Below are positions 1-12,119 of a DNA stretch of 64,000 nucleotides, one piece after another. Each line of letters begins with the position of its first letter. Position 1 is the stretch's first letter. The notes below the pieces were generated by a model. The model worked only from the letters and a program-made list of their open reading frames with translations. It searched no databases and was not told where the DNA came from. A program made the translations under genes and the position numbers. Location of the stretch: assembly GCA_002914805.1 (NCBI GenBank), contig JXTB01000493.1, positions 238,898 to 302,897 on the forward strand. Reading direction: 5' to 3'. Origin of the DNA: Parasponia andersonii (taxonomy: Eukaryota > Streptophyta > Magnoliopsida > Rosales > Cannabaceae).

Positions 1-1962
1 AACTCTAATCAAATTGGTAATTGGATTGGATTTATTTTTTAATCAATCATATGCAAAAAAAATATTAGGATTTTTTCCAATATATTTCAAAAATAAAAAT
101 AATAATATCTCATTTTTTTACCTCTCTTTTTTCTCTCTATAACCCCTTCCAAATAACGGCTCATTAAAGTTGATTTTTTTAAAATTTTCTTTTCTCACAC
201 CTTTTGAATGTATTTCACTTCCAAAATTTGGACAACAAAAACTCAATAAAATTTATTTCGCACACTTCCATTTAGTTCTGAAAAACTAAACTCCTACCAA
301 GTCTTTTTCAACCTTCTGTATTTTTAACAAAAATTCATTTTTCTAAGATTTAAAAGACTAAAAACTATCAATTTTTTTTTTCTTTGTTCCTTCCCACCGA
401 AAGAAATTGGTGATTGTAAGTTGTTATTTGAGGTTAAGGTTTAAATATCCATCTTCTTTTACATTTTCCTTCTTTCTTATTTTTTCCATTTTTCTAAAGC
501 ATTCATGGAGATAGAATTCTTAATTAAAGTTCAATTTAGGTTCTTGATTATTATTTCTAAACCCTATATTAAAACATTTGTTAAATTTGTACAAGAAGTT
601 AAAAAAAAAAAAAAGATAACTTATTTTTCAAAATGAGTGTGATTTGTAATTTGTTCATTCATGATTATAGAAATTCAATCAAATTGTTGTTTGATTTTGT
701 TTTTTTGTACTAAGTGTTTTATAAAATATGTTTAAGATGTTTAGTACGAAATATAATTATTAATAGTTGCCAATCCAGTAGGTATTTTTTTTTTTACCTA
801 TATATAGGTATTTTTTTAGCCGTTAGATCATCATTTAACGGTGATCCAATAGTTATAATAAAGTATATTAAAAGACGTGTATCATTAATACTATTTCTCT
901 CTCTTACATTTTACAATAAAAAGTATGTATAATAAATTTTTATTGATAAAAATGATATATATGTAGGTAAAAAAAAATACCTACTAAATTGGTACCCATT
1001 ATTAATTATTATGGTATTTGGATATTTATGTCATTTTACCAAAAAAATATATTTCGTAAGTAAAGTATTCATTAATTATTATTTAATAAGGTGTGTGAAG
1101 GAAAAAAATAAATAAGAGAAGTAGCAATAGAGCCACTTAGTAATAAATTATGAGGGATTGAACTAAGTATATTACTTAGTTGAGTTAGAATTTTTGTTTA
1201 TCTAATCGGGTAAGGGCTGTTATTAAGAGATATACAAGCAAATATACATATATGTTTCTTTTTTAATGTATGTAATATAGAATGGATTGTTTTGGTTCTA
1301 ATTAGATTTTTTATAATAAAATCTGACACTGAATCAATCCAATTAAAATCCAAAATTTATCACGATTCTAATCCAATTTAATTTTTAATAATTGGATTGG
1401 ACTGGATTGATCCATTTAACTTAAAGCAATTTTGGTACCATTCAACATTTAATAATAGCAATAAGATATCTTTAAGTGACTATGGGCCAATTTGGGTATT
1501 GCTATGTTGTATTGTAGCCTTGTCGTAGATATGTAATAAACAAGAACTGCTTATGAAAAAAAAAAAAGTTAACCATTTGATAAATTTAATCTACAAAAAT
1601 AATGTGATATTTAAAAACAGTATTTAAGCATTTAATAAACTATAGATTATGTGTGTTATAAAGTGATATTTTAAATAACTTGTATTATAGAAATAAAATC
1701 AGTTTTGAAAAGTAATATTTACCATACTTCTCAAATTCTGCTTAAATTGATAGTTATATAGTAATTTTTAAAATCTGTTGATCAAAAATAGAAACTTACC
1801 AAATACTTCTAACTTCTGATTTTTGCTGCTAATTGTATTTAAAAACTAAAAATAGTATTCATAATCAATCCAATCTGGTAGCATCTATGTTTTAAGATTC
1901 TCGTAATATCTATGTTTCAATATTAAAGGACCTATGTTTCTATTATAAATACGAGAGAAATA
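1..1962. other. AT-rich intergenic DNA, no gene seen
   Basis: No open frame here has recognisable protein similarity or a splice pattern. The stretch is AT-rich with many A and T runs. A phrase built from ATTGGATTGGA occurs near the left edge and again near 1385-1410 in the same orientation, which may mark a decayed repeat. Nothing else can be supported. Confidence 0.6.
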
Positions 1963-2304
1963 ATCATTTTTATACTCTATATTTTGACATTTTGTTCAGT
2001 TTATACCTTATGTTTTGGTTATTATCAATATTGACCCTTAGATTTCATATTTGTTACAAATTTATACATTGGCACTAATTTAGAGCAGTTAATTTACCAA
2101 AATGATTTAATAAACTTATTCTCGGATCGGTTTTTATATAGTTTATTTTCAATTTTTTAAACGGCAACTTGATAAATTAACTGCTCTAAATTGGTGTCAG
2201 GCTATAAATTTGTAACAGATTTCAAATCTAAGGGCCAATGTTGATAATAACAAAAACAGAGTATAATTTGAACAAAATATCAAAATACAGAGTATAAAAA
2301 TGAT
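1963..2304. mobile_element. MITE-like fold-back element, about 340 bp
   Basis: The left half (1963 to about 2100) and the reverse complement of the right half (about 2165-2304) match over roughly 130 bases. Both arms start ATCATTTTTATACTC and carry matching blocks such as TTAGAGCAGTTAATTTA and GTTACAAATTTATA. There is no coding capacity. Long terminal inverted repeats around a short centre are typical of non-autonomous DNA transposons. I could not fix a target-site duplication, so the superfamily is open. Confidence 0.75.
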
Positions 2305-2737
2305 AATATCCCTAAATATGAGTACAGTGGATTGATTAGTATAGATATTATTAATAATTTTGGCCTTTTTTTTTTTTTCAGTTCTTTAGTCTAATAGACT
2401 AAGTGATTTCAGACAGATGGGCAAGCGCCTCTAGTCTATCATCTCTTAGGTTTCAATTTTGTGCTCCTCCTCCTGCTGCGTACATCAAAGCACATGAAGA
2501 ACAATTTATCCATTTCATGTCCTTTTTTTTTTACCCCCTGAATTGACGTCGTTTCTATTATTCATTTTTCTTTTTTCTTTTCAGACATGTTTAGATAGTT
2601 GTCATTTTCGTTTGGATTTTGATGGCATTGCCAAACCATGTAAAAAATGTTCGTGCTGTTTATTTATTTATTTATGCATTTTTTTTTATTATTGCTTGTT
2701 TGATCTTAATGAATTAATCTCCCAAAACGGCAAAATT

Positions 2738-2826
2738 CATTAAAATAAACCCTTAACTACCTAACCTTTTTTCCTTTATTTGTTATCTCAAGTGAATTAT
2801 CATGACTAACTTTCTACCTCTTTTTA
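2738..2826 (+). repeat. Dispersed repeat, copy 1 (see 4618-4708)
   Basis: This block of about 90 bp recurs nearly unchanged at 4618-4708 in the same orientation. Shared phrases include CTTAACTACCTAACCTTT and TGACTAACTTTCTACCTCT. The second copy lies in the last intron of the ferric reductase gene. It has no coding potential. It could be the tail of an unrecognised transposon. Confidence 0.7.
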
Positions 2827-3900
2827 CTAGTTAATAAACAAAAAAAAAGAACGGGAAAAAAACAAATTGGGCCCAAAAGAATTTTTAAGGGGGGTTTTAA
2901 AAAAAAAATGATATTTTTAGAAATATCAAAGAGGTCTTGAAAACTTTGACCATAAATAAACTATTATTTAAGACTTTTTTTTATGACTAAGATGCTCTTG
3001 ACCATGGTCAAGAAGTTCCTTAATACTCCTAAATATGTCATTTTTTAAAAAATACATTAAAAAGGTCAAATTGGCCCAAGTTAGTCATACCCATGTCCTT
3101 TTTGGTGATCCACACGTTTAACCCTTTTCTGAAAATCTTTTACAAATACTTTTTAAAAAAGCCAAATATATCAACAAATGCCAAAATAATTCAATTTTAT
3201 AAGAAACATATCAATATCACACTATTCATGTTGATATATTTTAAATTAAATTGATATATTAATATAATAAATAATAAAATATACATAAAATTGAAATACA
3301 AACATAAATTGATACATTTTACAGAACATTGATATACGAAGAAGTGGTCATTTATTAAATAGGTGTATAAACACCATTTTTAAATTAATTTGAAAAAAGA
3401 ACATTTCTTATAACTACTCCTTAAAAAGAGCGAACAAAATTCTTTTAAAAAATATTAAAAAGAGAAAGAAAGAAAAACATTAAAAAAATTAGATGAAAAG
3501 AATTTTCCTTTTGAGAAGGATAAAAAGATGCAAAGAGTTGGGTTAAAAAAAGGGGCCCAAAAATGCCAGTACCACGGAAAACAAAGGAAAAGAAATTTAT
3601 GGACATCTTGCTTGTATCATAATAATATATATGCAAGTGTTGATAATCTTATACTACTAACTCATTACTACTTTACATAGTTTTGTTTTCATATATCATA
3701 GTTCAACAAGTTCATATATATCGTAATCTTATACTAATAGAGTTCTAGTTCAATTAAAATATCCAATAAGACAACTGAAAACTAATAAAAAAATATATAG
3801 AATAAATAAATAAGAAAATAAATATCCTAAAGCTCTAATACGTCCTACATCATATAGTCAATCACATATACGGTATGTTTCGGACCATATATATAAAATT

Positions 3901-4086
3901 GTGTACATAAATACACATATAATACAACTATAATAACATATGCATCAATACACAAATTTTTTACATATATAAAAATATACACAATTCATATTTGTGTACA
4001 TAAATACACATATAATACAACTATAATAACATATGCATCAATACACAAATTTTTTACATATATAAAAATATACACAATTCATATGC
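3901..4086 (+). repeat. 93-bp perfect tandem duplication
   Basis: Two head-to-tail units of 93 bases (3901-3993 and 3994-4086) appear identical by eye. Each begins GTGTACATAAATACACATAT. The near identity suggests a recent local duplication. It sits about 150 bp beyond the stop codon of the ferric reductase gene and directly beside an (AT)n tract. Confidence 0.85.
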
Positions 4087-4092
4087 ACGAGT

Positions 4093-4099
<7 letters not shown>

Positions 4100-4150
<51 letters not shown>
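4100..4150. repeat. (AT)n microsatellite
   Basis: An uninterrupted AT dinucleotide tract of about 25 units. It lies downstream of the ferric reductase stop codon, probably in or just beyond the 3' UTR. Such tracts are prone to length change and to assembly error. Confidence 0.9.
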
Positions 4151-4154
<4 letters not shown>

Positions 4155-4237
4155 CATGTATATACATTTTTACATTCTTAGTTGGACTTGTTTACCTTTA
4201 AAGGTAGTATGTTAAAGAGACATTTCCAAGTTGAAAG

Positions 4238-7200
4238 CTAGAGATCAAAACTATGACTGTTGAAGTGGAAGATTGGATAATCCCTTTCTCTCCTTATACT
4301 GTGTGACCTGATTTCTTTAGCAACACTCGCTTGCAGAGTTGGAGGACCACAGACAATAACACCGGCATCGACATGGCCCCAACGCTTGGATAGGTATGCT
4401 AAAATTTCTGCGAAAGAACGTAAGAATATATTTTTGCTCAGGAAAAGAGACCAGCTTGTCTAAGAAACTGATGGAAGAAATTTAATCTTCAATAATATTA
4501 AGTGTTCAGGGTTGTTTAAATGTAATTACAGATACATATTTTAATAACTAAAAGACCAAAAAAAAAAAAAAAAAAAAAAGAAAAGAATTTTACGACCAAA
4601 CTTGGTAGTTTTACGTTTTATTAAAATAAACGCTTAACTACCTAACCTTTATTCCTTCATTTGTTATCTCAATTGAATTAAAATGACTAACTTTCTACCT
4701 CTTTCACTACCATCCTCTAAGGATCCCAAAATGTTCATTCACTACAACAGGTGACAGTGCTAGCTACGTACCTACTCTCTTCTACAAACTAGCAAGTGGG
4801 GTTCAATATTGACCAAGGAATTCATGATTTTCTTATATGACAGATTGGTCGGTCAACCAGAAGACGTGGCCGCAAGAGAAAATGCATCTGAGAAGGAACC
4901 TATTCTTTCTTCTTTTCCACAGTTGCTCTTTGGCATTATAACAAGATACCAAGTCATACACTTAGCTTGACTGAGAATTCAGTTGGGCCAGAAAAATTTA
5001 AAGAGAACAAACTGAGGATCAGATAAACAAGTATGACAGGCTACCACATCACCAGGTTTCTGTCCATATAGTTATTTACTATATATGGGCTAGATTTGAA
5101 ACATTTTCTGTGTTTTTTGTCTTCAAAAACAGAATGAATGGTGGAGATGTTTTCAATATGCTTGAGAAAATCTACACCACACCTTTCATTAAAAAACAAA
5201 AAAACAGATAAATAAATAAAAATGATGCTAAGCAAGCCTACATTTATCAAGTTTCCCTACATGCTTAATACAAGAGCAAACATACCTTTGAAGTCGGGTC
5301 TTGCACCATACTTCGTTAGACTTGATTTGGAAGGATTTTTCGGAGATGAATTCTTAGGAGTTGCATTTTCATTATGATGTGCCTTATCAACCTTGATACC
5401 ATCATCTTCATATCCCTTCCTTTCCAGAATTCGTGTTTCCCATAAATGCCATAAACCAACCACAGCACCACCAAAGATTAGGATACTTAGAGTCATGCAG
5501 GCCATGAAAAGAAGTCCTCTGTACCACCATTTAGATATTCCATATGGGCTAATGTAAAAGACTTGCAACAAAACCATCAAGATGATAAATCCTAGTGTAG
5601 ACGAGATAAGGTATAGTCCAGACCACAGCTTATGTCCTGTGCCCACCAAACCCGACATGGCACAGCCACTTGACACAGATAAAGCAGAAGAGCTCACAGT
5701 GCTTAGAACATTTCCTTCTTCCTACAGATAACAATCAAACACAAAATATGAATTAGACATTTTTAAGATTAAAATAAAAAAGAAACAATTCACAAAAGGT
5801 GCCACATATGTGTGGAACAGTGGAAGTACAAGTAAACATACCAATGGAGGTTCTGATTCCCGAGTGACGTAAATATGAGTCTCGACGTTTAACTTATCAG
5901 AGAAAGATGGGCATATTGACTCCATGTCAACAGTAGAAAGAAGAGAAATCTCGGTTGATTTTTTCACAGCCCAAATGATAAAGACATTTCTTGGAATACA
6001 AGGTATCCCTTCCCTAACGCGGTGGAGAATGTCACTCAAGATGGCGAGGAATGGTGAAATCCCGATGCCGCCAGCTACTAAAACAAGATTTCCATACCTA
6101 ATTGGAGAACATGGTCCGGTAAGCTCATCTTAAATAGATATGGACCGTTTACTTCTAAGGTACTCTCTTATTAATTTTTTTTTGTAGAATTTTCCATTTT
6201 GTAATTTCTCTAGAAATCGAAGCCTTCTCAAATTCTGTTTTAGATGCAACATTTGACAATTTTTATTTGAAGATTGAATTCGCATTGAATCCTTAGTACG
6301 AAATTAGAAATCAAACTTGCTTTTAAAGATATATGTTGACCATTGGAGATGCAGCCATATCTATAAGGAGATTATGGAACCACTAAGACATGAGAAGGTT
6401 ATATAAATATAAATGAACTGCACAAGTTTGTTTTGCTAAAAGAACAACACTAATTTGAAAACCAGAATTGACACTAGCTAGTTAGTAAACCAATCTGATC
6501 CAAAAGGTAGAATACGTACATCAAGTGGTAGGGTAATTCATGCCCGTAAGGCCCCTCAACAGATGCTGTTAACTTAGTATTAGGCTTTAAGTGCAGCTCT
6601 TCTTCTGGCATGACCTCAGAAGCATTCAAGATATTTCCTCTAAGCTTTGCTGTCCACTCACCTAGAACCTTTATGAGAACAGACATGTGATATTTACCAT
6701 CCAAAGGACTAGATGAAACACTGAAAGGATGCCACTGCAGCCACGATAGCTCCCGAACTTGAAGAAAAACAAAACTGAGTGCATTGTATCGTAGATCTAA
6801 ATGAACAAAGAGAAAAACCAGTAAGAAATTTGATACCAGGATGTGAAAAGGAATCACTAAACTCATGTAAAATGATATTTACTTGCTGGTTTTGAAAGGA
6901 CCAATTCCACAGTTCCACAGGGAAGAGACTTGGCTGAAATTATTTCGATAATTTTTCGCGATTGGCAGAACCTCAGAAAGCGATCAAGCATGAAAAGGAA
7001 TATCCCTCCCGCAGAGATACAGAAAACAAAATCACCAACATGCAATGCCAAGAAGATGACAAAGACGACGTATAGTTGGTGTGTGTAGAAGAACAACTCA
7101 AAATTTATCTTTCTCACTGGAGGAAGTGAGGTCACCCACATCAGCAAACCAGCTAGAAGACTGATGACTCCTGGAAGGTTGGCTATACCAATATCTTTCC

Positions 7201-9830
7201 ACTCCAATATCTGAATGAAACAATAGAAACCATAAATAACTCAACTTTCACACTTTGCCTCAATTATTACTATTTAGAAAAGAGGACCACACTATTTTTC
7301 ACCACCATCTCTCTGTTCTCTCGATAAGAAAGATGAAAGTTGATAAAGATAATAAAGAAATGATAGGAATTGTTTGTCTTTTCACTACCTCCGCTCTCAC
7401 AAGCACAATGACTTAACTCATTCTTAACTTATACCGCTCTTGATTTGGACTAGGTGCATGCTATTTCTAGATACCTAGATTAATCAGAAGGGAGTAACCA
7501 AATCTGCATAAGCGTTAAACAGATGACCAACGTATACGGTCACTCATAGTGAGGTAGTCATAAACTATGAAGATATTTTCTGCTGAGTTTCAGTATCATG
7601 GCAGTCATAAAAAAGAATGGTCCATCAGAAGAATATGCCAAGTGGAATTACTAAGCACAATGTAGAAAATGTACCAGAAAATCAATCACGAAAAGCATTT
7701 TGAAACAAAAAGAACACAAGACACTCAGTTAACTTCAGTTTAACTTTGGGAAGTTCCTCATGCGGCCACAGCACTGATCTTACAAGGCTATTCTATAACA
7801 TCTGGAAAATGATCAAGATGTTTCAAAGCAATACTAATATGGTAGTTGCAGTTTGAACCTAGAGACCATTCACCAAACTTTACCTTAAAGAACAATTCAT
7901 TAATTTTGGCCCTTCAGTTCATTTTGAGAATGTTTGTGCCATCATGGATTTGTCTTTATGAACATTATTTTACTTGCTTTCCCAAGGAGATCTTTAATTA
8001 AAAATTTCTATTAAGTCCATAAAAAAATGGCACAAGAAGTGCCATCTTGCTATACAAGTAATTCTGACTATTTAAATCAAAAGAATCTAGAGAAGAATTA
8101 GGATAAGTCTTGTTTGTCTGCACAAAGAGCTAAGTCACCTGTTCTACGAGACGACCCTGAATTGCCCATGCAATTACATAAAGTAGGCCATGGAGAGTAA
8201 ACAACACCATTGTGAGATGTCCCAGCCATACGTGATATCTTGTAGCATGTTCGAAAGGGATATCAATTAGGCGCAGAAGAACTGATCCCCTTGCCACTGG
8301 CAGGAACAGAAATGCCAAGCAAAATATCCCAACTGAACCAAGACGAAGTCCCATAATTTCCAAGAAGAAAGAACTGAAAGAAACAGAAAACCATGTTAAA
8401 CATGTAAAAAGAAAAATTAATCACCAGAGAATTTGGATTTAAGAAAGAAAAAACTTTGCAAATCCACGAAGGTTATTAACTTCAAACTAAGATAAATCCA
8501 CTCGATCAGTACTTACCGTACCTACTAGACAGGTAAGAACATCTTAAAAGTCAAAACTCTGTTGATTTTAGGAGTCACGTATAAGTGTCTTTAAAGTGGA
8601 TATATCGTAAGATATTACTGCATAAGAATCTCAACAGATAAAACAGTCAAGTAATGTTATGAACCTACCTAGCAACACACTAACAAAGCAGTCCATCAAA
8701 GACCACGCAATAGCATTGGAGCAGGGTTTAATTTTGCTAAATACTGGAAAATAAATAAATAAATAAATAAAGGAAAAAGAGAAAGAGCCTTCAGCCTAAA
8801 TATCTATAAATTCGGAATTATGTAGCCTTCTTAAAGAGACTCCATAAAATATGCAGTCTGCTGGAACATTTGAAGGGCAATTAATTTCAACTAGGAGAGA
8901 ATGATGATGAAAAACAAAGAATGATATACCTTTGCTCTTTAAAGCTCAACTGGTCAGAAATCATACTGAGGGCCCGCAAGGTATAGGCATAGACAGCCCA
9001 GATAACGTACACAACAAAGAGGAGAATGCCAATGAACTCAGCAGCAGAAACGACCCCAAAAGGTCCATCCACAATCACAGGGAAAGTCCATAAACGGAAA
9101 CTTGGATATTGAGAGCTCTTCTTCCTATAGCACAAATAAATGTTGCAAATTACAGAACTCAGATGAGAATAAGTAACAAGGAAAGGCATATATAGAAATT
9201 ACCATAACAAGATCCAACTCAAAAAAAAAAAAAAAAAAAAATACCTCAAAATTTTCAAAAGTTCGTTAACTTTTTAGAGTTAGTGGATTTCTTCCCATTT
9301 AGCAAAATAGAAAGCTGTGGCACATTGGTCGAACTTTATGGGAATGAGTAGCGAATTTCATCCTAAATACCGAAAGCAAAACAACTTGAAACCAAACACA
9401 TAACATACTTGGAGAACTCCTTTTCCCCGGTGACGACGATATAAGCAAAGGCAAGAAATGAAATGAGCAGAACAGGACCACAGAACAACAAGAAGAAGCT
9501 TCCTGCAGTTTGCAGCATCAGGTTTAACTCAATAGCACTAAGCAGACAAAATTATATGAAAGATAAGAATTAAGGGGACAGAAAGCTCGAATTCGAACCT
9601 GTAAACCCGAAAATTGTTCCACCTGTTGCTTTGAACAATAGTGTGATGATTTGATTTGAAAACTCTCCCGGCAACAGAAAAGCAATAGCAACCCATGATG
9701 TGAACACAACCCACATTGCAACTTTGAGTATCAACTTCACCAGAGAGGTCAAAAGAGACGTCTTCTTGACATAACTAGGTTCAACACTTGGACTCAGCAG
9801 AAGAGGCTGCTGAACAGAGTGTGCATCCAT
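4238..9830 (-). CDS. FRO7-like: Ferric-chelate reductase, FRO6/FRO7-like, nine exons
   Basis: Membrane flavocytochrome that passes electrons from NADPH through FAD and two hemes to Fe(III)-chelates. Exons on the minus strand: 9830-9599, 9502-9409, 9124-8930, 8373-8139, 7210-6883, 6796-6520, 6097-5842, 5721-5286, 4407-4238. All joins are GT-AG and in frame, giving 740 codons, close to the usual FRO length. The start MDAHS is the first in-frame ATG, in a strong context (GCCATGG); the frame upstream has only a TTG. Heme-ligand histidine pairs lie at H221/H235 and H296/H309 within membrane segments. The FAD motif HPFS is at 384-387, the NADPH-binding GGIGISPF at 463-470, VCGP at 703-706, and the C-terminus is HSFDL. 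The MDxH...PLL N-terminus suggests the FRO6/FRO7 branch. Plastid versus plasma-membrane location cannot be settled here. No break or missing key residue is seen. Confidence 0.93.
4618..4708 (+). repeat. Dispersed repeat, copy 2, inside FRO intron 8
   Basis: Near-identical to 2738-2826. It lies within the last intron of the ferric reductase gene (4408-5285), just after a long A-run at about 4558-4580. The A-run beside the block could be the tail of a short retroposed unit, but no clear target duplication is visible. Confidence 0.65.
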
Positions 9831-11044
9831 GGCGGAAAAAACTTGCAATAATTCAAAACTCTTTTTCTTCAACTTATTATTCTATACCTCAGTCTCCTCA
9901 CTGACCCAAGTGACCAAAAGTCTACCTATATTAACGATGAGTAAAGGAAAAGGCCAACATGTGTGGAACCCAGTTCGATTTCAACCATATATTTTAAGAA
10001 AATATCATCGTCATAAAATGAAAAAATTATGTTCACAAAAATAAAACAAGTAGCAATAGCAACATAAAATGTCACATGAAAAAGAAAGAACCTGTCTTTG
10101 CATTATTTATTCACAAGTAGAACTGACAATGTCCCAGGAATTAGTACAACGTACATTAATACATAAAAATTGATAGAATGAGCAATATTCTCCACTCAAA
10201 TCATATCTCTTAAAAAAAGGTTGACAAATTAAGGCCAAGAATTATTTGAAACTCAAAACATTAAAAGAAAATAATTATAAAAGATAATTGGGTTTTGGGT
10301 TTTGGGTTTTGTACAGAAAAGATCAGAAAATGAATGAGTGGAGAGGAAGGGAAGGAAAGGAAAGAGATGAATAATGTAGCCAAATGAGAAAACCGACAAA
10401 CAGAAGTAACGACGGGACATTTAGGGTGACGTGGTACCGTAAAAATTGGAGTTTGCGTGGAATAAAAGGGACCATTCGAATTTTCCTTTTCCTGCAGCTT
10501 GGGTAATTCTAGTATAGGACCATTATTCGCTCCTATCACAACCATCTCATCTAATGTCACATAATTAATACGACACTTTAACGGATTTATAAATTACAAT
10601 AAAAAATAATTTAAGATGTACTGAATTATGCTCTTATTCTTTTTCCTCGTTCTTGAAAGTCGTTTTTTCCTCATTTTTGAAAGTGGTTTGTGTTCTTTCT
10701 CAATTTTTTTTTATATCTTTTATTTTTTTCAATTTTAAATTTTGATCTCAATTGATCCGACTTTAATTACCGTCATTTTTTCATCTTCCTTTTTATAGGT
10801 TTTCATTGAAAGAATTATAGAAATATGGAAAATAATTTTTGGAAATTGGATCACAAATAAAAAAAAAAAAAAAAAAATTCTGTAACAACGAATCTCACCA
10901 AGAGCAGCAACACAACAACCACGAATCGGTAAGAAATTTTCATTTAAAAAAAAATTCAAACAACCAAAAAGAACTTTCTAACAATAAAAAATCAAAAAAA
11001 AGAAAAATTGCAAAAATTTCTAAAAAATCCCAATATATCGAGCA

Positions 11045-11084
<40 letters not shown>

Positions 11085-12119
11085 TGACAAATTCTAAAAG
11101 CAATCAACTGTATATCAAGCTCTTAAAAAAAAAAAAAAAAGAATCCAGAATAAACAAGACATCATGTCATTATAAGATATGATATTTAGCCAAATACCAT
11201 TAACATTGCCATTAATTAAATTGGTTAATATTTTGCCTTAATCGTTATTTAGCTCAAAGAAAGTACGGATATTGGGCGGAGAAGACATAAGGAAGAAGCC
11301 CAAGAAAAACGGAAGATAAAAGAAAACTGTATATGTATGAGCTACAATTATAACTGGCGAATCATTCTGATATTCTGATTCATTCCGAAATATGTAATCC
11401 TGTGAGCACATAAAGTTGTTCAAACATTATTCAGGTATCCACCTTTCTGAAATGGGAAAAATTAACAAATATCCAATTAGTTCAAAATAAGTGTTTCATA
11501 TCGAAGAGTTTTAAATCTGAGATTAGCAATTAAGATAAAGCAAGACGGAATGATTCGAGATACGGATTCGTTAGATAGAGAGATGATTATAGATTTGAGA
11601 GATTCTAATTTTTAAGTTTTCGGGTTCCTAGTAAACACTCATAAACTCCTAGTTTCAAATGAGAAACTAAAAAATTCATGCTCAAAACAATTTTACGGGG
11701 GACTAAGGGAATTAATGAAAAGTAACGAAATCGTATAAACATGGCTTTTTTCTTCTGTTTTTTTCTCGTTATTTTATTCCATTAGAATAAATAACAAATT
11801 TAATTTCTGTACAAAGCAGAGCACATATTTTGCCATCTATTCATGTAAATCCTGATCATTTAATCTACATCCAATGGTGCAAAGAGGGATCGTAAGTTTA
11901 CGGTCAAATTTTAAGGGTTGTACAGTATAATTTGCCTTAAATAATAATTCACCTGCTAACAAAAATATACATAAATTGGCATTAAATTAAATATAAATTT
12001 AAAGAGCGCAAAGCGACAAGTATTGCAACAAAAACGTTTAATTCCATCAGAATAATTCTGTCTCTGGGTTACCCACTTCTCCTTCTTCTTCTTCTTCTTC
12101 TTCTTCATCTTCTTCAGTT
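9831..12119. other. Intergenic region between divergent FRO and GST genes
   Basis: This 2.3-kb spacer must hold the upstream regions of both genes, transcribed away from each other. It includes long A-runs (about 10858-10878 and 11127-11141), an AT tract at about 11047-11080, and a (CTT)n-rich stretch at 12080-12117 immediately before the GST start. The pyrimidine-rich stretch is probably GST 5' UTR. No third gene is supported. A 99-residue open frame at 10261-10560 has no recognisable similarity. Confidence 0.6.

Noticed and set aside
9829-9872. Upstream extension of FRO (KKKSFELLQVFSA)
   Set aside because: It would need a TTG start. The ATG at 9830 has a strong context and matches family N-termini.
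10261-10560. 99-residue minus-strand open frame between FRO and GST
   Set aside because: It opens with GTG rather than ATG, has no recognisable domain, and ends in a hydrophobic low-complexity run. It probably lies in leader or promoter DNA.
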